A stretch of 12,885 bases of DNA. Source: an uncultured Eubacteriales bacterium. Its GTDB lineage: Bacteria > Bacillota > Clostridia > Oscillospirales > Butyricicoccaceae. The notes below the pieces were generated by a model, which was not told where the DNA came from, did not search any database, and worked only from the letters and a program-made list of their open reading frames with translations. The DNA lies in NCBI GenBank assembly GCA_934630445.1, contig CAKTWY010000063.1, positions 1 through 12,885 of the forward strand. The letters are read 5' to 3'. Made by a program: the position numbers and the translations under genes. Of the stretch, positions 1 through 7,345 are shown one piece after another (positions within the stretch are counted from its first letter, which is position 1; the number at the start of each line of letters is the position of its first letter).

Positions 1-23
1 CCTTAGGGCTGCGGGGCTTTTTT
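1..23 (+). terminator. 3' half of a Rho-independent terminator cut by the window edge
   Basis: The window opens with a short TTA, then GGGCTGCGGGGC and six T. This is the usual loop, 3' arm and U-tract of an intrinsic terminator; the matching 5' arm would lie just left of base 1. It probably ends an upstream + strand gene. The reading frame that runs through it is therefore unlikely to be translated from here. Confidence 0.55.
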
Positions 24-31
24 ATACCCTT

Positions 32-2119
32 TTGAAAGCTGTTTTCCCTTTAGCGCTCGGAAAGCGCTCGGAAACGGTTTTAGTAAAGTTTTTCAGAGAA
101 AGGCAACTTGTCGGCTGTGGAAGTAAAGCAGGGGCAATACCGGCAGGGAGTGCTGACACTGCACATACGGAAATGGAGACGGCGCGGCGCATCGCGCGCA
201 GCGCAGGAACACAGCTGCGCGTGGCAGAGCTGGAAAACGGCGTACAGGGAGAATACCGAGACGGCGTGATCACCATTTCACCGACGGCGAAGGACCCGGT
301 GCGGCAGGTGCTGGTGCACGAGCTGACGCATCATCTGGAGACGAGCGGGCTGTACGACGCGTTCTCGCAGCGCGTGCTGTCCTTCATGGCGGAGGACGCG
401 GGAAGCAGCATAGAGCAGCTGCGCGCGTCCATCGCGCAGGATTATGCCCAGGCCGGGAAGACGCTTGACGCGGACGGGGCGGCGCGAGAGCTGGTGGCGG
501 CGTTCTGCGAATCGAAGCTGTTCACGGACGAGAAGAGCGTGCGGCGGCTGCTGCATTCCGACGGGAACCTCTTCATGCGCGTATATTACTGGGTGCGCGA
601 CATGGCGCGGAAGCTGCGCGGCACGGAGGAGGAGAAGTTCCTCATCGACACGCAGCGCATGTATGAAAAAGCCCTGCGCTCCACAGGGGAGCGCAGGGGG
701 TACGGGCAGGCGCAGTATATGTTTGCCCGCGCGCAGGATGCGCAGGCCGTGGCGCGCGCGGAGCAGATGGAGTCTGAGGGGAAGAGCCGGGATGAAATCT
801 GGCGGGAGACAGGCGTCATCCGTGACGCGGCGGGCAACTGGGTGGACGAGATCGACGACAGCGGTTCGGGGTATTACTACCGAGGCGGCGGAAATACGGC
901 GGGGAGCCTTCTCAAGCACGGGGCGCTGTATGAGCGCTTCCCGGAACTGGCGCAGTCGCCGGTGAACAGGAACCTGAGCGCATGGGAGGACACGCGCGGA
1001 AGGCAGGTGAACGGTGAAATTTCTCTGCAGCCCGCCGCGCCGCAGGAAGAGCACCGCACGCTGCTGCACGAGCTGCAGCACAGCATACAGGAGCGCGAGG
1101 GGCGGCCTGTGGGCGCGAGCCCGGACTACTGGCGATCGCGCGGGGAAGCGGACCCATACGGGGCGTACCGCGACACGGCGGGCGAGATTGAGGCGCGCCA
1201 GACCGAGCAGCGCGGCGCGCTGACGGCAGAAGAGCGCAGGCAGAAGACGCCGGACTTCGGCTGGGATCGGGCGGTGTTTGCAGACGGCACTGTCAGCTTT
1301 TCAGAAGATGTTCCATTCAAAGACCAGGTAGCAGAGGTGCTGCGTCCGAAGGCTGATGCGAAGGGTCAGAACGTTGAAACGCACCTCAATATGGGGAAAA
1401 TGCCGGATCTGTATAACAGATTTGGATTAAACACAGAGCTGCCGCTGCTCATCACAGCAAAGCATGTACGGGATATGCATACGCCGGAGGCAACGAGCGG
1501 AAACGTCAACTATCATGGGCTGACGGAAGGAAAGATCCGCAACCTCCCGAAGGAAATCGCGGATCCTGTGATGGTTATGGTATCCCGCACGAGGCCGAAC
1601 GACAGCATTGTTGTGGTAACGTCGCTTGTCGATCAGCAGAACCGGCCGATTATTGCGGCGATTCGGCTGAATGGAAAAGGAAACTATAATTCGATTGAGA
1701 TCGATGCCAACATCGTAACGAGTTCGTACGGCAGAAACGGAATGCAGGAATTTGTTGCAAGTGCATTCGGCGAAGGGCGCATGCTCTATTTAAACGAAAA
1801 GAGAAGCCGCGCTTTACAGAATACCCCTGGAGTACAATTCCCCAACAACATCCCGAAAGGCGACTTCAAAAAGAACAGAGCACACTTTCTTGCAAATGTC
1901 AATAGCAGAAGAGCAGCACAGGGGCAGTCCTCCATCGGCCCCTTTCATATGACGAGATTGTGCGCAGAGCGCGGGAGCGGTATTCGCAGGGGGCGGGTTC
2001 TCCTACGGACGGGATCCTTCGCGATGCTCAGGATGACAGTGGCAGACAGGATGGCGGAGCGGCGGCGCGCGGCTTTGCGGAAAGGTATGGCTACGGGGAG
2101 CACGGCAGGAGCGTGCTGA
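32..2119 (+). CDS. Phage polyvalent protein, left fragment: metallopeptidase, LPD23-like and MuF-C-like domains; 5'-truncated and frameshifted
   Basis: This is the N-terminal remnant of a giant phage or mobile-element polyvalent protein, a class thought to be injected with the DNA or packaged in the virion. The nominal TTG start has no ribosome binding site and the frame stays open to the window edge, so the true 5' end is missing or replaced; protein-like sequence begins near base 155. Domains in order: a zinc metallopeptidase with HELTH (H96, E97, H100) and a downstream glutamate-rich helix (about residues 45-230); an LPD23-like domain with HELQH (H346, E347, H350) followed by a GEIEAR motif (about 245-420); and a MuF C-terminal-like domain (about 430-620). 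Genuine coding appears to stop near base 1940. The last 55 or so residues read the wrong frame, including the SFAMLRMT translation of a dispersed repeat. The true continuation is in frame 1. Confidence 0.75.
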   Translation: MKAVFPLALGKRSETVLVKFFRERQLVGCGSKAGAIPAGSADTAHTEMETARRIARSAGTQLRVAELENGVQGEYRDGVITISPTAKDPVRQVLVHELTHHLETSGLYDAFSQRVLSFMAEDAGSSIEQLRASIAQDYAQAGKTLDADGAARELVAAFCESKLFTDEKSVRRLLHSDGNLFMRVYYWVRDMARKLRGTEEEKFLIDTQRMYEKALRSTGERRGYGQAQYMFARAQDAQAVARAEQMESEGKSRDEIWRETGVIRDAAGNWVDEIDDSGSGYYYRGGGNTAGSLLKHGALYERFPELAQSPVNRNLSAWEDTRGRQVNGEISLQPAAPQEEHRTLLHELQHSIQEREGRPVGASPDYWRSRGEADPYGAYRDTAGEIEARQTEQRGALTAEERRQKTPDFGWDRAVFADGTVSFSEDVPFKDQVAEVLRPKADAKGQNVETHLNMGKMPDLYNRFGLNTELPLLITAKHVRDMHTPEATSGNVNYHGLTEGKIRNLPKEIADPVMVMVSRTRPNDSIVVVTSLVDQQNRPIIAAIRLNGKGNYNSIEIDANIVTSSYGRNGMQEFVASAFGEGRMLYLNEKRSRALQNTPGVQFPNNIPKGDFKKNRAHFLANVNSRRAAQGQSSIGPFHMTRLCAERGSGIRRGRVLLRTGSFAMLRMTVADRMAERRRAALRKGMATGSTAGAC
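53..74. repeat. Perfect 11-bp tandem duplication
   Basis: The unit GCGCTCGGAAA occurs twice head to tail (53-63 and 64-74). It lies in an A/T-richer stretch (about 25-150) that differs from the GC-rich polyprotein sequence after about base 155. It may mark a small duplication in, or a joint of, the damaged 5' end. Confidence 0.7.
1934..1960 (+). other. Frame junction: apparent 1-base loss in a CCCCTTT run
   Basis: Frame 2 reads SSIGPFHMTRLC here, while frame 1 just downstream reads PLSYDEIVRRARERY, which looks like real protein. One extra C in the C-run at 1939-1942 would give a smooth SSIGPLSYDEIVRRARERY. Frame 1 is blocked upstream by TAG at 1903. A -1 ribosomal slip is possible, but the site (C CCC TTT) does not fit the canonical X XXY YYZ heptamer. 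A mutation or homopolymer sequencing error is therefore more likely. Confidence 0.6.
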
Positions 2120-5100
2120 ACGAGATGATCGAGAGCGGGAGCGTGAGCCCGGACGCGGTGAACCAGGCGTTCCACCTGCCGTATCTGTGGGGCATGAGCA
2201 ACAAGGCGCGCTCGGAAGTGGAGCTGACAAGCCCGATACAGGAAGAGGCGTTCAACGCGGGCAGGCTGGACCGCATCCTGTCGATGAAGCGCAGCGCTGA
2301 CACGGTGACTGTATGGGGAAAGAAAAGCGGACTTGTTGAGAACGATCTCACCAAAAAGCTGCCGCGGCAGACGCGCGAGAGCCTGCACGCCATGGGAAAT
2401 GCCCTGGGTACGAAGATCATTGTGGAGCATATCCCGGCAGAGCAGAACGCCAACGGATACTACAGGAGCAGCGACGGCACGATCCACATCGACGCGAACA
2501 CGACCGACCCTGTTATGACGGTTGCCAAGCACGAGATCACCCACAGGATGCAGGAGCTGGCGCCGGAGGCGTACACGCTGTTCCGCGACTACGCGGTGCA
2601 GATGGAGAACCGGGGCGCGGAGGCAGGCAATCTGTCCGCTGTAGAAGTGAAACAGGGGCAATATCGTGAAATCAGCGGCGGCACGGTCAATCTGGCTGTG
2701 GAAGAGGCGATGGACGAGATCGCGGCCAACTACACGGAGAAGATCCTACGGGATGAGAGGATGCTGCACGACTTTGTACGTGAGATGAGCCAGACGGAGG
2801 AGAAGCGCAGCATCGGGCAGAAGTTCTTCGACGCGGTGCATGCGTTTTTGCAGAAGCTCAGGGAGTACTTCGGCAAGGGCAAGAACGCGAAGGCGAAGAT
2901 GGACGCCGAGGCGGAAAAGGCGTTCGGCGCGACGGTATCCGAGCTGGAGCGCGCGGAAAGGCTGTGGAAGCGGGCGTACAGCGAGGCGGTCCAGGCGGCG
3001 GAGAGCAAGGCCGGGCAGGCACAAAAAAACACCGCCCGGGCGGACGGCAATGCAAAATTGTCTATTAAGTATGACCGAAACAACACCCCATATGTGGTCA
3101 TTGAGAGCGATATTCTGGATGGCGTGCCGAAAAATGATTGGGTAAAGACGGTCAAGGACAACTTGAGACAGAAATTCCCGAATGGCGTGAACGTTGGAAA
3201 CAATGTGATCAGTATCAACCAGCAGAGCCGAATGGAGATGACTTTTTCCCGGTATATGCAGCGGATGATGAAACAGGAGCCGAATCTATATGCGGACAAA
3301 TTGCGGGCAACCAATAATGCGGATGAAATTCTGCGAGCGGCACGCAATTGGGTTGACGAAGCCTTGCTGCATCCCAGAAAGGATTCGATCATTAACTTTG
3401 CGAGGGGCGAGGTTCTGCTGCGTATTGGCAACAGAGACTATACGGCACAGGTCATCGTCGGTAACCGCGGCAAAAGCGGTCTACTGCTCTACGACATCAT
3501 CAATCTCTCTCGTACATCTATCAATGAGCGCATAAAAAAATCAGGTGCAGAGTTTACCGGCCAGCCGCCCAAAGCGGGAAGGACAGTAGATTCCTCAACG
3601 CCAACGCAAAGCGCGGCACCTGCATCTGATAAAATCAGTATAACCCACGGCGTCAGAGAAGTCAAGGATAAATTTTCTCTGAAAAAGCCGGTAGAGGAGA
3701 CAAAGACGCTGGTAGCGCTGCACAACCTGACGGAGGAGAAGCTGAAAAAGGTTCTGAAGCTGGGCGGTTTTCCAATGCCGTCAATCGCGGTGACGCGCAC
3801 AGATATCCCGCATACGAATTTCGGGGATATCACGCTTGTTATGGACAAGCGATCCATCGATCCGAAAGCTGACCGCAAAAACACCGTGTACAGTGCGGAT
3901 GCGTGGACGCCGACCTTCCCGACGGTGGAATATGAAGCGGATGCGGCGGCGGAGAGGCGAATCGCGCAGCGGCTGAACAGGTTATCCTCCAAGGTGGACG
4001 AGATGTTCCGCCAGGACCTGTACCGCGCCAGTTATGACATGAGCGACCTGCTCAACCGTTACGGTGGGGAGCGTGGGCTGATCGATCATGCCATGGATAA
4101 TTACGGACTGAAAGCGGCCTATCTTGAGGAACAGGGGCAGCATATCTCTCCAATTATGACACATCGGGAGGCGGACAGAGGATATTCAGAGGCACGTGTG
4201 GACAAATACAGGGCCGTAGCTGACGCGCTGGGTATTTCCACCGGAGCGGAATTAGGCGGGTTGAACCTGAAAGACCTGCGGGAACGGTACCGGGATGCGC
4301 TGGAACAGGCATTCCCCGGAATGACCAAATCCCCCTTCCGTATGAGCGGCATTCTCCGTCAAGTGCAGGCGTATTTGGACGACCGGGGCGGAGAGCCGGT
4401 TTATGAGACTGTAACGGACGGGGCGGCTACCCGAAAAGCCGTGGATGACGCGCTGAACATGGCAGAATATGAGCGGTGGGTACGGGAGTTGTTTTCCGGT
4501 ATTGAAGGAGACAGCGGCATTTCCAACAACAGGGAACTGTATACCCCCAGCGGCAACCGCCGCTCCTTCCGGCAGACACACTATCCCGTTACCCTGGAGA
4601 ACATCGTCAAAGCGATGGCGGGCCAAAATGGCGGAAATACCAAGAATGTGGCAGGGTTTTACGGCGTAAAAACGCTGCGCGCCGGGATGGCCAGGCGGTT
4701 TAAGAGCATTGCAGATATGCACAATCTGGAGAACCGCCTGCAAAACCTGACGAAGGAAGAATTTGAAGCGATTCATAATCAGCTGCAAGACCGGATGCTG
4801 GAAATGATCAGCCGCGTTATCAGGACAGGGCCGGAGTCGAACGAAAATAGCCTCGTGCGTATGGACAGTGTGGGCGAAATTCTGATGGAGATCGCGGACA
4901 GCGGAAGGTACACAGTGGACAGTATTGAAAAGGCTTTTGCGCAGTACCGGTACAAGGTTGGAAACCAATTAGCCATGGACATACGCGATCTGCTGTTTGA
5001 TGTATCTCAAATGCCGGTCAACCTGTTTGAGGCAAAGCCACAGCGGGCAGTGGGCTTCGATGAGGTTCTGGCCGCCGTGGTGCCCAGCGGAAGCAGCAGG

Positions 5101-6741
5101 GAACTGACTGACGCTCTGGCGCAGGCTGGGGTGCGGACGCTGGAATACAGGGCGGGCGATGAGGCGGACCGTCTGGAGAAGGTCAACAGCGTGGAGGGGG
5201 CCCGTTTCTCGCTGAAAGGCCAAAAGGATCTGGAGCGTGAGAACGCGAAGCTGCGGGAGACTGTGGCAGGGCTCCGTGAGCAGTTCAGGCGGACGGAGTT
5301 CGCAAAGGTAGACCGGAAGGCGCTGGACAGTTTCGCCAAGACGCTCCTGAAAGACTATCAGAGCAGCGCGGACGTGGAGGAAACGCGCGCGGCGCTGGAC
5401 AGCCTGTACACGTACCTCGCAAACGGCGAGAACGGAGAGGGGCCGGTGTGGAGCGAAGCGTACAGGCGGGCCTTTGAGGCGGCAGTGGATATCCTGGAAG
5501 CGGCAAGCGTGACGGAAGACGAGGTTTACAGGCAGTACAGCCGGCTGCGCCGGTATCTGCGGGAGCAGAAGCTGCATGTGCCGAGGGAGATGTGGAGCGA
5601 CCTTGACAGCATGGGCGGCTACAACTCGCTGCGCAGGGCGTATATGGGCAGGCTCAGCCTTTCCTCCAAGGACGGTGCGGAGATTGACCAGGTGTATCAG
5701 GAGCTTTCGCACCTGTACCCGGAGTTTTTCGACGAGCAGGAAACATCCAACCCGGCGGATCAGCTGATGCGCATTGTGGACGTACTCGACGGGCTGGAGC
5801 CGTACGAGGTGAACCCGTACAGCACGAACATGCGGGAGAGCGCGTCATGGCTGGCGAACGACATTCTGGAGCGGTTTTACGAGCTGCCGCAGGCCAGGCC
5901 GACCTTCGCGGACAAGGCGGAAGGAAAGCTTACCAGGCAGGTCATCCGTGACGGAAAGAAGCTGGAGAAGCTGCGCGAGCAGAAGAACGCGCGCATTGCG
6001 CAGCTGATTGCGGAGAACCGGCAGAAGGTGAAGGAGGCGGCCGCCAGAGAAAGACAGAAGCGAAAGCGCGAGGCGGATGAGCTGAAGGCAACTGTGCGCA
6101 CTTTGCAGCATATGCTCAAAGCCGCGCAGGATGGCGGCGTGGACAGCAGGACGATGGACGCTTATCGCGAAAAAGTTCTGAAAGGCTACAGGGGCGGGTC
6201 TGACACAGGAGTACGCCTTGCCATTATGTCGCTGGAACCGAAGGACAGGCAGGCGGTGCTTGCGGAGTATGAAAAGCTGGTAAAAGACTACGGGGCCATT
6301 CCGGCCGGCGAGAAACCGGCGCGTGAGGTTCAGGTGCCGAAAAAAACAGCTCCGGGCAAAAAAGTATCGCAGACGGTGCGGACCGTTCTTGAGGCGGGAG
6401 CGACGCCGGAAGACGCGATCCCTACCATTGAGCAGATGGTCACAGACGGTATCTTCTCCTACGATGCGTATACGGATGAGCAGGCCATTGCGGACGCCGG
6501 CAGCGCGATTGAGCGCGATGGGTTTGAGACGGCCCTTTCCGACTGGCTGGGGCGTATGATGCGCGGTGAGGTGTCCAAAAAGAACACGGCGATGGGCTGG
6601 GCGCTTTATAACAACGCGGCAAATGCCGGAGACATCAAAACGGCGATGACGGTATTAAACCAGATGGCCAGTATGATTCTGATGGGGCGGTATATGCAAA
6701 GGAGAACGGCGTATCCGGAAATGTTTATATCGACTTTCTGA
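1960..6741 (+). CDS. Phage polyvalent protein, main fragment: metallopeptidase, polyvalent modules, coiled coils and truncated LPD38-like domain
   Basis: This 1593-codon frame continues the preceding fragment. The nominal GTG start has no ribosome binding site and the frame is open back to 1906, so it is best read as the downstream part of a frameshifted gene. Visible modules: a linker containing the dispersed repeat; a zinc metallopeptidase with HEITH (H191, E192, H195) and a VEEAMDEIAANY glutamate helix near residue 250; a lower-GC module (about 366-540); a module opening KFSLKKP with LVALHNLTEEKL and PHTNFGDITLVMDK (about 571-660), recurrent in clostridial phage proteins but of unknown function to me; a long helical region; a coiled coil after RFSLK (about 1082-1115); a second charged coiled coil (about 1320-1390); and the beginning of an LPD38-like helical domain with ALYNNAANAGD (about 1460-1568). 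The last dozen or so residues are out of frame after a deletion. The product is probably not functional. Confidence 0.75.
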   Translation: MRRARERYSQGAGSPTDGILRDAQDDSGRQDGGAAARGFAERYGYGEHGRSVLNEMIESGSVSPDAVNQAFHLPYLWGMSNKARSEVELTSPIQEEAFNAGRLDRILSMKRSADTVTVWGKKSGLVENDLTKKLPRQTRESLHAMGNALGTKIIVEHIPAEQNANGYYRSSDGTIHIDANTTDPVMTVAKHEITHRMQELAPEAYTLFRDYAVQMENRGAEAGNLSAVEVKQGQYREISGGTVNLAVEEAMDEIAANYTEKILRDERMLHDFVREMSQTEEKRSIGQKFFDAVHAFLQKLREYFGKGKNAKAKMDAEAEKAFGATVSELERAERLWKRAYSEAVQAAESKAGQAQKNTARADGNAKLSIKYDRNNTPYVVIESDILDGVPKNDWVKTVKDNLRQKFPNGVNVGNNVISINQQSRMEMTFSRYMQRMMKQEPNLYADKLRATNNADEILRAARNWVDEALLHPRKDSIINFARGEVLLRIGNRDYTAQVIVGNRGKSGLLLYDIINLSRTSINERIKKSGAEFTGQPPKAGRTVDSSTPTQSAAPASDKISITHGVREVKDKFSLKKPVEETKTLVALHNLTEEKLKKVLKLGGFPMPSIAVTRTDIPHTNFGDITLVMDKRSIDPKADRKNTVYSADAWTPTFPTVEYEADAAAERRIAQRLNRLSSKVDEMFRQDLYRASYDMSDLLNRYGGERGLIDHAMDNYGLKAAYLEEQGQHISPIMTHREADRGYSEARVDKYRAVADALGISTGAELGGLNLKDLRERYRDALEQAFPGMTKSPFRMSGILRQVQAYLDDRGGEPVYETVTDGAATRKAVDDALNMAEYERWVRELFSGIEGDSGISNNRELYTPSGNRRSFRQTHYPVTLENIVKAMAGQNGGNTKNVAGFYGVKTLRAGMARRFKSIADMHNLENRLQNLTKEEFEAIHNQLQDRMLEMISRVIRTGPESNENSLVRMDSVGEILMEIADSGRYTVDSIEKAFAQYRYKVGNQLAMDIRDLLFDVSQMPVNLFEAKPQRAVGFDEVLAAVVPSGSSRELTDALAQAGVRTLEYRAGDEADRLEKVNSVEGARFSLKGQKDLERENAKLRETVAGLREQFRRTEFAKVDRKALDSFAKTLLKDYQSSADVEETRAALDSLYTYLANGENGEGPVWSEAYRRAFEAAVDILEAASVTEDEVYRQYSRLRRYLREQKLHVPREMWSDLDSMGGYNSLRRAYMGRLSLSSKDGAEIDQVYQELSHLYPEFFDEQETSNPADQLMRIVDVLDGLEPYEVNPYSTNMRESASWLANDILERFYELPQARPTFADKAEGKLTRQVIRDGKKLEKLREQKNARIAQLIAENRQKVKEAAARERQKRKREADELKATVRTLQHMLKAAQDGGVDSRTMDAYREKVLKGYRGGSDTGVRLAIMSLEPKDRQAVLAEYEKLVKDYGAIPAGEKPAREVQVPKKTAPGKKVSQTVRTVLEAGATPEDAIPTIEQMVTDGIFSYDAYTDEQAIADAGSAIERDGFETALSDWLGRMMRGEVSKKNTAMGWALYNNAANAGDIKTAMTVLNQMASMILMGRYMQRRTAYPEMFISTF
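2008..2042 (-). repeat. Dispersed CHPERSEGS-type repeat inside the polyprotein gene
   Basis: Read on the - strand, this is CTGTCATCCTGAGCATCGCG followed by AAGGATCC. It translates as CHCHPEHREGSRP, and on the + strand as GILRDAQDDSG or SFAMLRMT. This is a close variant of the widespread short bacterial repeat known from spurious CHPERSEGS peptides. It sits about 70 bases after the frame junction and interrupts otherwise protein-like sequence. Confidence 0.65.
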
Positions 6742-6926
6742 ATACGCTGGACGAGGTGGATCAGCCGACGGAAAGCGGGAAGCTCGGCACCTACACGCAG
6801 GACGAGGCGGAGGCGGCGATCAGGGAGCTGAGCGGGATATCGAATGCGGACAGGGCCATCCTATGGCAGAGCATGAACAAAAGCTGGAAGGAAGCGAACA
6901 ACCCGTGGAGGAGATATCTTCCGTAG
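6672..6926 (+). pseudogene. C-terminal remnant of the polyvalent protein (LPD38-like end), frame 3
   Basis: Frame 3 gives good protein sequence here (DGAVYAKENGVSGNVYIDF, then GKLGTYTQDEAEAAI, ending ANNPWRRYLP and TAG at 6924-6926). It has no start codon or ribosome binding site of its own. In relatives of this protein class the helical ALYNNAANAGD segment and this kind of C terminus are, as I recall, separated by several hundred residues. A deletion with its joint near 6668-6680 therefore seems to have removed the middle and thrown the tail out of frame. It overlaps the end of the frame-1 fragment by about 70 bases. Confidence 0.65.
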
Positions 6927-7013
6927 CGCGGCGGTTCACTGCTGGGAGGAGCGCGGAAGAACGGGCGCTTGAATGCGGCGGAGAGGGCCGGACAAGTGCG
7001 GGGAAATAAAAAT

Positions 7014-7038
7014 AGCGCCGTCCTTCGGACGGCGCTTT
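7014..7038 (+). terminator. Intrinsic terminator after the polyvalent gene remnant
   Basis: A perfect 10-bp inverted repeat AGCGCCGTCC / GGACGGCGCT with a TTC loop is preceded by an A-rich run and followed by a short T-tract (CTTTA). It lies 88 bases after the final stop at 6926. The T-tract is short, so termination may be partial. Confidence 0.7.
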
Positions 7039-7065
7039 ACATCCTGCGGCGGCGCATGGTAGAAT
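7036..7065 (+). promoter_or_regulatory. Sigma-A-type promoter for the small toxin-like RNA
   Basis: TTTACA at 7036-7041, an 18-bp spacer, and TAGAAT at 7060-7065. Initiation about 7 bases downstream would start the RNA at about 7072, exactly where the 5' arm of the long-range inverted repeat begins. Confidence 0.55.
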
Positions 7066-7071
7066 ATGGGT

Positions 7072-7296
7072 GGCGCTGTTGCAAAATGGCGGTTAGCCAC
7101 TCCCTTACGAAAGGGGGTGATGCTGATGTGGCGGGAACGGCTGGCGTTTGCCTTCCGTGTTCTGGTGTGTTTGCTCCTGTTGAGCTACATACTTTCCATA
7201 AAAGCGTGTTGACCGCTCGGCTAGGCCCCGAACGGTCAACGTAGTAAAACTATAATGATCGGATTGGGCTAACCGTCTTGCAACAGCGCCCTTTTC
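7072..7296 (+). ncRNA. Type I toxin-like mRNA with paired 5' and 3' ends
   Basis: The two ends are complementary. GGCGCTGTTGCAA (7072-7084) pairs with TTGCAACAGCGCC (7278-7290), and GGTTAGCC (7091-7098) pairs with GGCTAACC (7267-7274): 21 bp in two blocks across about 220 nt, followed by CTTTTCT as a likely terminator. A 7-bp hairpin with an ACGA loop (7100-7117) buries the Shine-Dalgarno AAGGGGG. A further 13-bp stem with one mismatch (7208-7220 / 7228-7240) covers the stop codon. End-to-end closure plus a masked Shine-Dalgarno is typical of type I toxin mRNAs. From memory, the terminal sequence resembles that around Firmicutes holin-like toxin genes. I could not find a convincing promoter for the antisense antitoxin RNA; a weak TATAGT lies on the - strand near 7250. 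Confidence 0.6.
7126..7212 (+). CDS. 28-aa hydrophobic peptide, putative type I (holin-like) toxin
   Basis: The peptide begins MWRERLAFAFRV and ends SYILSIKAC. It has a short basic N terminus, then one predicted membrane segment of about 16 residues rich in Leu, Val and Phe. The ATG at 7126 is chosen over the in-frame ATG at 7120 because it lies 8 bases after the AAGGGGG ribosome binding site, against 2 for the upstream one. Such peptides insert in the inner face of the membrane and depolarise it when translated; an antisense RNA and mRNA folding keep them silent. The function is inferred from size, hydrophobicity and the surrounding RNA architecture, not from sequence identity. The locus sits between the polyvalent gene remnant and the amidase stub, so it probably came with the prophage. 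Confidence 0.55.
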   Translation: MWRERLAFAFRVLVCLLLLSYILSIKAC

Positions 7297-7345
7297 TGTA
7301 TTCATTATATCGCGCCCGCCGTGATATTGTCAAGGAGGGCAAAGC

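Noticed and set aside
1945..2661. Long - strand frames opposite the polyvalent gene
   Set aside because: High-GC coding DNA commonly leaves long open antisense frames. These lack ribosome binding sites and have Arg/Pro/His-rich shadow composition.
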